DNA from: an uncultured Alphaproteobacteria bacterium
GTDB lineage: Bacteria; Pseudomonadota; Alphaproteobacteria; MPNO01; UBA2964
Direction of reading: 5' to 3'
Assembly: GCA_943787225.1 (NCBI GenBank)
Contig: CALSLP010000003.1
Coordinates: 328,797-392,796 of the forward strand
Length of the DNA stretch: 64,000 nt
Shown here: positions 56,970 to 64,000 of the stretch, piece after piece
Position numbering within the stretch: the first letter of the stretch is position 1
Layout: the number at the start of each line of letters is the position of its first letter
Program-made: the position numbers and the translations under genes
Notes under the pieces: generated by a model
Database searches by the model: none
The model's input: the letters and a program-made list of their open reading frames with translations, nothing else
Told to the model about the DNA's origin: nothing

Positions 56970-58103
56970 ATGACATCAAAAGAAACGCAGCGTCAAATTC
57001 TTCTCACGCCGGGGCCGTTGACAACCTCAGCTTCTGTAAAAGAAACAATGTTGCGCGACTGGGGATCACGGGACAGCGCGTTTATCGCAATCACCGCGGG
57101 TATCAGAAGCCATCTACTTGATCTCGCAAATGCTACGGACACTCATAGCTGCGCGCTGGTTCAGGGAAGCGGCACTTTCGCTGTCGAAGCGAGCTTAACG
57201 ACGTTGCTTCACCGTAAGAATCATCACGCCCTGCTCCTGATTAACGGCGCCTACGGACGCCGGATTCAAAAAATTTGCGAAATCGCCGAGATCAAACACA
57301 GTGTTTATGAAACCGCCGAAGACACCCCTCCTGACATCAACGTGCTACACGCCAAGCTACAAGACGATAGCGACATCACTCATGTTGTCGCCGTGCATTG
57401 TGAGACCACGTCGGGAATTTTGAATCCTCTGACGGCAATAGCCGACGTCGTTGCGGGTGAGAACAGAAAACTCATTGTCGATGCAATGAGCTCCTTCGGC
57501 GCTTTGCCTATCGATCTAAAAATGATTTCGGCCCAAGCCATCATTGCCTCCGCAAATAAATGTCTCGAAGGCGTTCCGGGAATGGGATTTGCCTTGCTTG
57601 AAAAGGCGGCGGTCTCCAACACGAAAAGCAACGCTTCAACACTGAGCCTCGATCTACTTGATCAAGTGGAATACATGGATCGTACAGGTCAATGGCGGTT
57701 TACCCCGCCAACCCATGTTGTGGCTGCGTTGGGAAAAGCGCTGGAAGAACATGCAGCGGAAGGTGGGGTTGCCGGTCGCGGCAAGCGTTACGCAAACAAT
57801 TGCCAACTCCTCGTCGACGGCCTCAAAACCCTCGGATTTAGCCTATTTTTGGACGATCAACTGCAGGCACCCATCATCGTTACAGTCCGCATGCCCACAG
57901 ACCCAGCGTTCGATTTCGACAAGCTATATCGCCTGATGAACGACGAGGGCATTGTTCTTTATCCCGGCGCGGTGACGCAGGAAAAAAGTTTCAGGATAGG
58001 CTGTATCGGTCAGGTTTTCCCGGCAGACATAGAGCGAACTCTCGGAGCGATAGGACGGGCGCTCGGTGAAATGGGCGTCTCAGAACTAGAGCTAGCGCCC
58101 TAG
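56970..58103 (+). CDS. phnW: 2-aminoethylphosphonate--pyruvate transaminase
   Basis: 377 residues, fold-type I PLP enzyme. The N-terminus LLTPGPLTTSASVKETMLRD, the cofactor Asp171 (VDAMSSFGALPID) and the lysine Lys197 in ASANKCLEGVPGMGFAL are diagnostic of AEP transaminases. It interconverts phosphonoacetaldehyde and AEP. Beside phosphonopyruvate decarboxylase and a PntC-like enzyme, the biosynthetic direction is likely, because no phosphonatase (PhnX) or C-P lyase gene is present. It converges with ppd (four-base overlap) and is divergent from the CDP-alcohol transferase. Confidence 0.93.
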   Translation: MTSKETQRQILLTPGPLTTSASVKETMLRDWGSRDSAFIAITAGIRSHLLDLANATDTHSCALVQGSGTFAVEASLTTLLHRKNHHALLLINGAYGRRIQKICEIAEIKHSVYETAEDTPPDINVLHAKLQDDSDITHVVAVHCETTSGILNPLTAIADVVAGENRKLIVDAMSSFGALPIDLKMISAQAIIASANKCLEGVPGMGFALLEKAAVSNTKSNASTLSLDLLDQVEYMDRTGQWRFTPPTHVVAALGKALEEHAAEGGVAGRGKRYANNCQLLVDGLKTLGFSLFLDDQLQAPIIVTVRMPTDPAFDFDKLYRLMNDEGIVLYPGAVTQEKSFRIGCIGQVFPADIERTLGAIGRALGEMGVSELELAP

Positions 58104-59239
58104 TCTTCTGCTAAAAATGCTTTGAAACGTTGCGCGACTTCCGGCGGCGTAATCTTGGGTCTGCCCAGACCTTCAATAGTGCCGCGGGCCACTTTCATAT
58201 GAATAAGATGGGGCCCATCCTGCGCGAGCGCCTGCGATACTGCCTTGCCAAAACCCTCAACATCGTCACATGAAAATGCGGAGGGAAAAGCGCAGGCCAG
58301 CGCCGCACCGGCAAAATCGACTGTAGGTGAAACGGTCGGTTGCCCGCCGGTAGATTCATACGCACCATTGTCGAACACAATATGGATCAGGTTTTTAGGG
58401 GCATAGGCCCCTATGGTAGCAAGCGTGCCCAGCTTCATCAGCGCGGCACCGTCGCCATCGAGGACGATGACAGGCCTATCGCTATTCACGGCCACACCCA
58501 ACCCCATACCGGCGGCACATCCCATCGAGCCAACCTGATAGAGATGCTGCTTCCGGTCAGAAACCGTAAACAGCTCACGTCCTGTGAAACCGGTTGTCGC
58601 GATCAACGCCGCACGATCTGGAGCGAGTTCAAGTAAACGTTCCATAGCCGCGACCCGCCCGGGGACATCTCCGCCTGTGCTAAAATCGCTGAGCACACCC
58701 GCGGGTGGCAATTCGACTGAGGCCGTTTCGATCCCATCATCTCTGACCGCACCTTTTTCCATAATCATCGCATAAGGCAGGTTCGAGCTCTTCATTGCGG
58801 CAGCGGCGTCCGCCAGGGCACCGGTTATCTCGTTATCAGATGACGGAAACGCTGAATGCGGGACCTGAATGACATCCAGCAAAGAGGGCGTAATCGGCCC
58901 CATAAGCTGATGCTGCGGTTCATCTTCAATTCCCGGTCCGCCGCGCCAGGTTACGATCAGCAGCGTCGGAATTTGAAACGGGTGATTGAGAGAGGTGAGC
59001 GGGTTGATTGCGTTCCCAAGCCCCGAGTTTTGACACATGACCACGGTACCCCGACCGGCAAGCCAAGCGCCCGCCGCAATAGCAACGGCCTCCCCTTCAC
59101 TTGCCGCCCCAACATAGTCCAACCCAGTATCGCTGATCACTCGATTGATTATGGGCGTCAGGAAGGAACAGGGAACACCTGTGTAGAAATCAAAACCCGC
59201 CTCTACGGCAGGCTTTAAAAAGCTATCTGCTTCGATCAT
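58100..59239 (-). CDS. ppd: Phosphonopyruvate decarboxylase
   Basis: 379 residues, thiamine-diphosphate enzyme. The N-terminal half carries the cofactor-activating glutamate region (AASEGEAVAIAAGAWLAGRG) and QNSGLGNAINPLTSL. The C-terminal half has the metal/TPP motif starting GDGAALMKLGTLATIGAYAP (from residue 262) and FDNGAYESTGGQPTVSP, characteristic of the family. It drives C-P bond formation forward by converting phosphonopyruvate to phosphonoacetaldehyde. Its presence indicates phosphonate synthesis, though PEP mutase is not found here. It is divergent from the dioxygenase gene. Confidence 0.94.
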   Translation of the reverse strand: MIEADSFLKPAVEAGFDFYTGVPCSFLTPIINRVISDTGLDYVGAASEGEAVAIAAGAWLAGRGTVVMCQNSGLGNAINPLTSLNHPFQIPTLLIVTWRGGPGIEDEPQHQLMGPITPSLLDVIQVPHSAFPSSDNEITGALADAAAAMKSSNLPYAMIMEKGAVRDDGIETASVELPPAGVLSDFSTGGDVPGRVAAMERLLELAPDRAALIATTGFTGRELFTVSDRKQHLYQVGSMGCAAGMGLGVAVNSDRPVIVLDGDGAALMKLGTLATIGAYAPKNLIHIVFDNGAYESTGGQPTVSPTVDFAGAALACAFPSAFSCDDVEGFGKAVSQALAQDGPHLIHMKVARGTIEGLGRPKITPPEVAQRFKAFLAED

Positions 59240-59331
59240 CTAAAACTCAATTCATAAGGGGTGCCGATATTGATTGGACCATACCGAATTATGGCTAAGA
59301 AGAATATGGGGCTTCTTTATATCCAAAAAAC

Positions 59332-59361
59332 TTGCGAATGGCGCTCTTGATACAATATTAT
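59332..59361 (+). promoter_or_regulatory. Putative promoter of the dioxygenase gene
   Basis: TTGCGA (59332-59337), 18 bases, TATTAT (59356-59361). Transcription from it would begin near 59368, which favours ATG 59387 over the upstream GTG 59369 as the start. Pattern match only. Confidence 0.4.
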
Positions 59362-59386
59362 CCATGTCGTGAAAGTTGAAGAAAAG

Positions 59387-60142
59387 ATGCCTACACCACC
59401 CGTTCTAACGAAGCATCAGTTAGAAGAATTCCAGCGCGACGGTTTTGTCGTTCTGCGCGCGGCCTTCAATGACGCCGACACAAAGACAATCATCGAATGG
59501 GCCGATGAGGTGGAGGCTCTGCCGGAAGAACCCGGAAAACAATGGGTATTCCACGAAACCAGCACATTGGATGGCAGCGACCTTATAAACCGCATCGAAT
59601 ATATCGCTCCCTTTCATGCGGGTTTTGCATCGCTAACCGAAATTTTAAAAACCACCATCGGCCAACTTCTTGAAGAAGACGCCGTTTTATTTAAGGAAAA
59701 AATCAATTTTAAAATGCCCGGTGGCGGTGGTTTCGAACCTCATCAGGATTCGCAAGCCGGCTGGGAGGACTACGCCACCAACTTCGTTTCCGCGATGGTG
59801 TGCATTGATGAAGCCACCATCGAAAATGGCTGCCTGGAATTAGCCGCAGGTCAAAATAAACAAGGATTGCTACGCGGTATGGAACCGCTCACAAAAGCAG
59901 ACACCAAAGATATGAGTTTTATCCCGGTACCAACCCGTCCCGGTGACTTGGTTCTGTTTGATGCCTATACGCCCCACCAGTCGGCCCCCAATCCAACGAC
60001 GACACCACGCCGGGTATATTACGCTACCTATAACAGGGCGTCAGAAGGCGATCACATGGATCAATATTATGCGGACAAGCGCAAAAATTTTCCGCCGGAC
60101 ATAGAGCGCAACGCAGACCGGGATTACGTATACAAAGTTTAA
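59387..60142 (+). CDS. Phytanoyl-CoA-type Fe(II)/2-oxoglutarate dioxygenase
   Basis: 251 residues of the PhyH family. The iron-binding residues are His119 and Asp121 (GFEPHQDSQAGW) and His197 (AYTPHQSAP). Arg208/209 (TPRRVYYATYN) would hold 2-oxoglutarate. PhyH-type enzymes include PhnY, which hydroxylates AEP at C1. Next to AEP genes, hydroxylation of AEP or of the finished phosphonolipid is the best guess, but other lipids, including a hopanoid side chain, are possible. The start 59387 has a GAAGAAAAG site; GTG 59369 is six codons upstream. It converges with the pntC-like gene. Confidence 0.85.
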   Translation: MPTPPVLTKHQLEEFQRDGFVVLRAAFNDADTKTIIEWADEVEALPEEPGKQWVFHETSTLDGSDLINRIEYIAPFHAGFASLTEILKTTIGQLLEEDAVLFKEKINFKMPGGGGFEPHQDSQAGWEDYATNFVSAMVCIDEATIENGCLELAAGQNKQGLLRGMEPLTKADTKDMSFIPVPTRPGDLVLFDAYTPHQSAPNPTTTPRRVYYATYNRASEGDHMDQYYADKRKNFPPDIERNADRDYVYKV

Positions 60143-60174
60143 CGGCCCAGAAATCTCATTCAGGCAGCCTGACT

Positions 60175-60921
60175 TTAAGCCTCTATCGCCGGTAAAATGA
60201 CATTTTCTGCTCGGGCGATATCCTCAGGAAAGTCTATTTCAATCCACGGCAAACCTGTGACGTCAACGCCAACAACTTTGCCGCCTTCCTGGCCTAGAAG
60301 AAGGTCTCGAACAGCATCTTCGTAGGGTGCATAAACGTCACCACCAAACGCATAATGTTCTGTCCGTGCCGCCGCCGCCTGAGCGAATTCTGCGGTCATA
60401 CGAATAAAGCCAATCCATTCCCCTACTGTGTCGAAAGAAACGTCATTGGGGACTTTCCTAAACTCCACCGGGCGCCCCTTTTCGAGCATAAATTTCACAG
60501 GTTCGTCGCCTGCCTCAAAATCTCGGTCATAGGGAAAGCTCGTCACTGCCATAGGCTCAATCATCCGTTCAAGGATTTCCGGATCGTACAAGACATCGGC
60601 ATCCATAAACAAAACATCGTCACCAGCAACCAAAAGATCGCGAGCCGTCCACATAGAGACGACACTGCCTTCCCGGAAACGCGGATTATGAAAGAAAGTG
60701 ATTTTCTCTGACGCCCCAATGGCGCGAATCTCTGCTTTGATCTCTTCCTCATGATAGCCAAGGACCAGCCCGATTTCATCGACACCAACCGACGTCAAAT
60801 TCTCAATATGACGAGCCATGAGGCTCTTGCCGGCAAAACGCAAAAGCGATTTGGGACTGGCCTTGTCATCACCGCCAAACAGTCGTGCCCCAACACCTGC
60901 CGCGAGAATCAAAGCCTTCAT
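60175..60921 (-). CDS. pntC: Nucleotidyltransferase, candidate AEP cytidylyltransferase (PntC-like)
   Basis: 248 residues, MobA/GlmU-like GT-A fold. The nucleotide-binding start ALILAAGVGARLFGGDDKAS, a PKSLL motif, the metal-binding LFMDADVLYD (Asp107, Asp109) and the C-terminal GLPWIEIDFPEDIARAE fit cytidylyltransferases that activate small phosphorylated alcohols. In the PntC pathway CTP plus AEP gives CMP-AEP, the substrate for a CDP-alcohol transferase. The AEP neighbourhood supports that; choline- or ethanolamine-phosphate cytidylyltransferase is the main alternative. It follows hpnA by 25 bases on the same strand, so the two are probably co-transcribed. Confidence 0.8.
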   Translation of the reverse strand: MKALILAAGVGARLFGGDDKASPKSLLRFAGKSLMARHIENLTSVGVDEIGLVLGYHEEEIKAEIRAIGASEKITFFHNPRFREGSVVSMWTARDLLVAGDDVLFMDADVLYDPEILERMIEPMAVTSFPYDRDFEAGDEPVKFMLEKGRPVEFRKVPNDVSFDTVGEWIGFIRMTAEFAQAAAARTEHYAFGGDVYAPYEDAVRDLLLGQEGGKVVGVDVTGLPWIEIDFPEDIARAENVILPAIEA

Positions 60922-60946
60922 AAGATATCTTCCTCAAACAACTATA

Positions 60947-61939
60947 TTATCCAAGATAACCGTTTTCACGGAACCAATTGACGGCATCAGCGAATGCCTC
61001 ACTGACCGGGCGCGGGTTATAGCCGAGTTCTCTCCGAGCTTTAGCGGACGTAAAATACATCTTCTTCCTCGCCATTCGCACTTCATCGACTGCGACGAGG
61101 GGCTTGTCACCACCAGAAAGTCTTGTAAGCGCTTCAGCGATATAGGCAATGGGCATCACAACACCATGCGGAATACTTATCCGCGGTGGTTTGCGCCCGA
61201 CAAGTTCTGAAATCTCACGCAAAATTGAGGCAAGCAGCAGGTTTTCGCCGCCGAGAATATAGCGTTCGCCAATTTTACCCTTTTGCCAGGCGAGAACATG
61301 CCCTTCGGCAACATCACCGACATGAACAACATTTAGGCCAGTATCGACAAAAGCAGGCATACGCCCTGCCGCGGCATCTGCAATCAGTTCACCTGTCCGG
61401 GTCGGCTTTATGTCCCGCGGTCCGACAGGTGCCGACGGATTGACGATGACCACCGGTGCGTTTTTCTTAGCAACAAGGTCGAGGACCGCTTCTTCAGCCA
61501 GGAACTTCGACCGTTTATAAACACCAATCATGTCTTCGAGTGCAGACGGCGTTGTCTCATCTGCTGGTGTTTCATCTTTGTTAATACCAAGCGCCGCTAC
61601 GCTCGACGTGTAAACGACCCTTTCCACGCCTGCATTCAAGGATGCCTCGATAAGCGCTTTGGAGCCCTCAATATTGGTTTGCATCATCTCTTCAGGATGA
61701 CGTGTCCAAAGCCGGTAATCAGCCGCCACATGAAAAACCGCCGAACACCCTTCAACGGCGGGAGCGAGTGTTTCCGCCTGGGTTAAATCGCCAATACAAA
61801 TTTGAACATCAAGATCTTCAATATTGCGACGATTACTCTCCGCACGCGCCATCACACGCACGGTTTCCCCCGCATCGAGTAGCTTGCGTGCGACGGCAGA
61901 TCCGACGAACCCTGTCGCGCCTGTTACGAGAACTGTCAT
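60947..61939 (-). CDS. hpnA: Hopanoid-associated NAD-dependent epimerase/dehydratase HpnA
   Basis: 330 residues, extended SDR. NAD-binding VLVTGATGFVGSAVARKLL, Ser/Tyr/Lys catalytic set (VVYTSSVAALG and GVYKRSKFLAEE), and the block NLNVVHVGDVAEGHVLAWQK-like (here TGLNVVHVGDVAEGHVLA) are typical of HpnA. The enzyme is found with hopanoid genes; its substrate is not established but a side-chain sugar modification is assumed. It is divergent from hpnH across 195 bases and is followed by the pntC-like gene. Confidence 0.9.
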   Translation of the reverse strand: MTVLVTGATGFVGSAVARKLLDAGETVRVMARAESNRRNIEDLDVQICIGDLTQAETLAPAVEGCSAVFHVAADYRLWTRHPEEMMQTNIEGSKALIEASLNAGVERVVYTSSVAALGINKDETPADETTPSALEDMIGVYKRSKFLAEEAVLDLVAKKNAPVVIVNPSAPVGPRDIKPTRTGELIADAAAGRMPAFVDTGLNVVHVGDVAEGHVLAWQKGKIGERYILGGENLLLASILREISELVGRKPPRISIPHGVVMPIAYIAEALTRLSGGDKPLVAVDEVRMARKKMYFTSAKARRELGYNPRPVSEAFADAVNWFRENGYLG

Positions 61940-62133
61940 GCCTGCAAAGATAGGGCGACAAAACAGTCGGCGCTAGCGCTTCTGACAACCAAATCACGAG
62001 ATAAGTGCAAACGAGGGTTTCCTTCACCACACCAAGTGCTTACATGTCTCCTACAACATGCCAATCATGAGATCGATTCTTGCCGCGTCGTGGCGAAACG
62101 ACTAGTTTGGTACCAGCAAACTGAGAGGACATC

Positions 62134-63270
62134 GTGGGCGTACCCCTGATCCAACAAATACGCGTCGGCAGCTACATCATGCGCCAGCGTCTGACCCGCA
62201 CCGACAAGTACCCGCTCGTTTTGATGCTGGAGCCACTATTTCGCTGCAACCTCGCCTGTGTCGGCTGTGGCAAAATCGATTATGAAGACGATATCCTGAA
62301 TAAGCGTCTTTCAGTCGAAGATTGCCTCAAAGCAGTCGATGAGTGCGGCGCCCCAATCGTTTCAATACCCGGCGGCGAACCGTTACTCCATCACGGCATA
62401 GAAGAAATTGTTGCCGGCATCGTGGCGCGTAAAAAATTCGTATATCTGTGTACAAACGCGTTGCTCCTCGAGAAACGTCTCGACAGATTCAAGCCATCGC
62501 CTTATCTGACATTTTCTGTCCATCTGGATGGCATGCGTGAACACCATGATCGTGCGGTCAATCAGCCGGGAACATTCGATCGCGCCGTATCTGCGATCAA
62601 AGCAGCCAAAGCACGAGGCTTTCGGGTCAACGTCAATTGTACGTTATTCGACCAGATGACAGCGGCCGAAGCCGCAGAATTCTTCGATTTCTCGATAAAC
62701 GAGCTTGATGTCGAAGGCATCACCCTATCACCAGGCTATGCCTATGAGCGCGCACCTGATCAGCAACATTTCCTGAACCGGAAAAGAACCAAAGAACTTT
62801 TCCGCGACATCTTCCGGATCGGATCGCTCAAACGCTGGCGCTTTAGCCAATCAACCTTGTTTATGGATTTTCTGGCGGGCAATCAGGAGTACAACTGTAC
62901 GCCATGGGGCAACCCAACTCGTAACGTCTTCGGTTGGCAGAAACCCTGCTATCTATTGGCAGAAGGTTATACCCAATCCTTCAAAGCGCTGATGGAAGAG
63001 ACCGACTGGGATACCTACGGTACCGGTAAATATGAAAAATGCGCTAACTGCATGGTACATTGTGGCTACGAAGCCACAGCCGTGTCGGACACCGTTGCGC
63101 ACCCGATCAAAGCCTTGAAGACATTCCTGCGCGGCATTGAGACAGAAAAGCCTATGGCCCCGGAAATCAATCTCGAAAACCAGCGTCCTGCTGAATATGT
63201 ATTTGAAGATGTCGTTAAAACGATGTCAGAACGTGCGGCAGAAGCTCAAAAGCGGAGCGACGCGGCGTAA
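62134..63270 (+). CDS. hpnH: Hopanoid radical SAM enzyme HpnH (adenosylhopane synthase)
   Basis: 378 residues, GTG start after GAGAGGA. The radical-SAM cluster Cys38, Cys42, Cys45 is in EPLFRCNLACVGCGKIDY. Later blocks SIPGGEPLLHHGIEEIV and YTCPWGNPTRN-type (here NCTPWGNPTRNVFGWQKPCY) are specific for HpnH, which adds a 5'-deoxyadenosyl radical to diploptene to begin the extended hopanoid side chain. Additional cysteines near the C-terminus (YEKCANCMVHCGYEA) are also usual. It is convergent with hpnG, overlapping by 45 bases. Confidence 0.96.
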   Translation: MGVPLIQQIRVGSYIMRQRLTRTDKYPLVLMLEPLFRCNLACVGCGKIDYEDDILNKRLSVEDCLKAVDECGAPIVSIPGGEPLLHHGIEEIVAGIVARKKFVYLCTNALLLEKRLDRFKPSPYLTFSVHLDGMREHHDRAVNQPGTFDRAVSAIKAAKARGFRVNVNCTLFDQMTAAEAAEFFDFSINELDVEGITLSPGYAYERAPDQQHFLNRKRTKELFRDIFRIGSLKRWRFSQSTLFMDFLAGNQEYNCTPWGNPTRNVFGWQKPCYLLAEGYTQSFKALMEETDWDTYGTGKYEKCANCMVHCGYEATAVSDTVAHPIKALKTFLRGIETEKPMAPEINLENQRPAEYVFEDVVKTMSERAAEAQKRSDAA

Positions 63271-63912
63271 CGTCTCAAAACCTGACGCACTTCGTTTCCG
63301 CAGTTTCAAAAACCCGGGGATTCCCGCCGGGTTTTTTGCAAGGGCAAGCGCTAATGTGCCCATTTGCACACCGCCATCTGGTGCAAGCGCCTGACTTGCT
63401 GCACGCGGGATTTCATCAGAGGCGGTATCCGCGACAACCCGAAGGGCGAGAAAGGGAATAGCTTCCATTGAGGCCGCATGAACGACCGCGTGGCTTTCCA
63501 TATCGACACACAGCGCCCCGGTCCCTTCAGAGAGGGAGCGCTTGGTTTCTGGCAAAAAAGCGATTTCGTCCAACCCGAGAATACCACCAACGACGTAGGG
63601 GATATTGTTTACTTCTAGCACCGCCTTAATACCGTCCACCCAACTCCTGTCAGTCTGAATCTTTGATCCGTCGGCGCAGATCACCGCATCTGCAACAACC
63701 AAGCTTCCGGACGGTAATACGGGATCAAGCCCGCCAGCTAAACCAAAGCTAACGAGACCGTCGCAGCCTGCCGCAATGCTGGTACGCGCAGCTATGTTCG
63801 CTCGGTCCGACGACGCACCTGAACACCGAATATCAAGCTCTGTTGCCGGGTCGCCATGTTGTAGACACGCGCCCTCGAGCTTACTGCCAGTAATGATGCC
63901 TAATTTGGCCAA
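63226..63912 (-). CDS. hpnG: Hopanoid-associated phosphorylase HpnG
   Basis: 228 residues, nucleoside-phosphorylase fold. GLVSFGLAGGLDPVLPSGSL and the catalytic region GALCVDMESHAVVHAAS are recognisable. HpnG removes adenine from adenosylhopane, the step after HpnH, yielding a ribosyl-type hopane. It begins one base before the stop codon of the squalene-hopene cyclase gene. Its last 45 bases overlap the convergent hpnH end, and a terminator for hpnH lies within its coding sequence. Confidence 0.93.
   Translation of the reverse strand: MAKLGIITGSKLEGACLQHGDPATELDIRCSGASSDRANIAARTSIAAGCDGLVSFGLAGGLDPVLPSGSLVVADAVICADGSKIQTDRSWVDGIKAVLEVNNIPYVVGGILGLDEIAFLPETKRSLSEGTGALCVDMESHAVVHAASMEAIPFLALRVVADTASDEIPRAASQALAPDGGVQMGTLALALAKNPAGIPGFLKLRKRSASGFETLRRVAPLLSFCRTF
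63309..63337 (+). terminator. Rho-independent terminator of hpnH inside hpnG
   Basis: A nine-pair stem (AAAACCCGG / CCGGGTTTT) with a nine-base loop is followed by further thymines to 63337. It is 39 bases past the hpnH stop and lies within the coding part of hpnG on the other strand (residues near KNPAGIPGF). Confidence 0.85.
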
Positions 63913-64000
63913 TCACATACCGTAGGCAGGGAATTGCGTGTTAGAGGTTTTGAGGTTTCGGTATCGCGCCAGTGCCCAAAGCGGGAAATAGGAACTGTAT
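63913..64000 (-). CDS. shc: Squalene-hopene cyclase, 3' end only
   Basis: The last 28 codons of a frame entering from the right edge read YFPLWALARYRNLKTSN and end YGM before a TGA at 63913-63915. This is the characteristic C-terminus of squalene-hopene cyclases, which fold squalene into diploptene/diplopterol. The position directly before hpnG is the usual one. Only the end is visible, so function rests on the short tail and the context. Confidence 0.8.
   Translation of the reverse strand, partial: YSSYFPLWALARYRNLKTSNTQFPAYGM

Noticed and set aside
60160..60172. Small palindrome TCAGG-CAG-CCTGA between pntC and the dioxygenase gene
   Set aside because: A five-pair stem without a U-run is too weak to call a terminator.
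1..64000. tRNA or rRNA genes, CRISPR arrays, prophage or insertion sequences
   Set aside because: Intergenic regions are short and were read through; no cloverleaf, repeat-spacer pattern, integrase or transposase was seen.

Overview
The window is a gene-dense stretch of an alphaproteobacterial chromosome. Several markers point to a hopanoid-making Rhodospirillales-like bacterium: HdaA, an EipB/DUF1849 protein, DUF2066 beside pgsA and purM, a 42-residue aa3-oxidase subunit-IV-like peptide, DUF2232 between rpsR and rplI, and a hopanoid (hpn) cluster. No rRNA, tRNA, CRISPR array, prophage or insertion sequence was found, and no gene-free stretch exceeds about 300 bases.

Layout. 1-16.5 kb: the 5' part of an eipB homologue running off the left edge, a GGDEF protein and an unknown lipoprotein. 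Then come aspS / rnd, a pgsA-AI-2E-hdaA operon with DUF2066, purMN, a tiny oxidase subunit, ndk, holC and pepA, and a GT-C/GT2 glycosyltransferase pair. 16.6-24.3 kb: the outer-membrane biogenesis operon lptF-lptG-lptD-surA-pdxA-rsmA. 24.3-34.5 kb: gmk-yicC, an SDR, mscS, the fatty-acid set mltG-fabF-acpP-fabG-fabD, and rpsF-rpsR-DUF2232-rplI. 34.6-41.3 kb: a Sel1/ankyrin protein, nadK, a TPP-riboswitch-controlled thiOSGE operon and an EamA exporter. 41.4-49.9 kb: a more accessory block with an FAD monooxygenase, a beta-helix protein, MFS transporters (one remnant, three in tandem) and infA.

49.9-64 kb is the most interesting part. A three-domain Nfu protein and an MlaA-like protein lacking a lipobox are followed by hpnM, hpnL, hpnN, hpnA, hpnH, hpnG and the 3' end of the squalene-hopene cyclase gene. 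Interleaved among the hpn genes is a nearly complete aminoethylphosphonate (AEP) head-group module: phosphonopyruvate decarboxylase, AEP transaminase, a PntC-like cytidylyltransferase, a CDP-alcohol phosphotransferase and a phytanoyl-CoA-type Fe(II)/2-oxoglutarate dioxygenase. The phosphotransferase is the first gene of the hpnN-hpnL operon and the cytidylyltransferase directly follows hpnA. This suggests coordinated production of a (possibly hydroxylated) phosphonolipid together with hopanoids for the outer membrane. PEP mutase, the first pathway enzyme, is not in the window.

Data quality. At least eight genes carry apparent single-base frameshifts, among them normally essential fabF and fabG, and several lie in homopolymer runs. 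They look more like sequence errors than pseudogenes. Two genes (purM and the CDP-alcohol phosphotransferase) have no ATG/GTG/TTG at the expected start and appear to begin at ATT.
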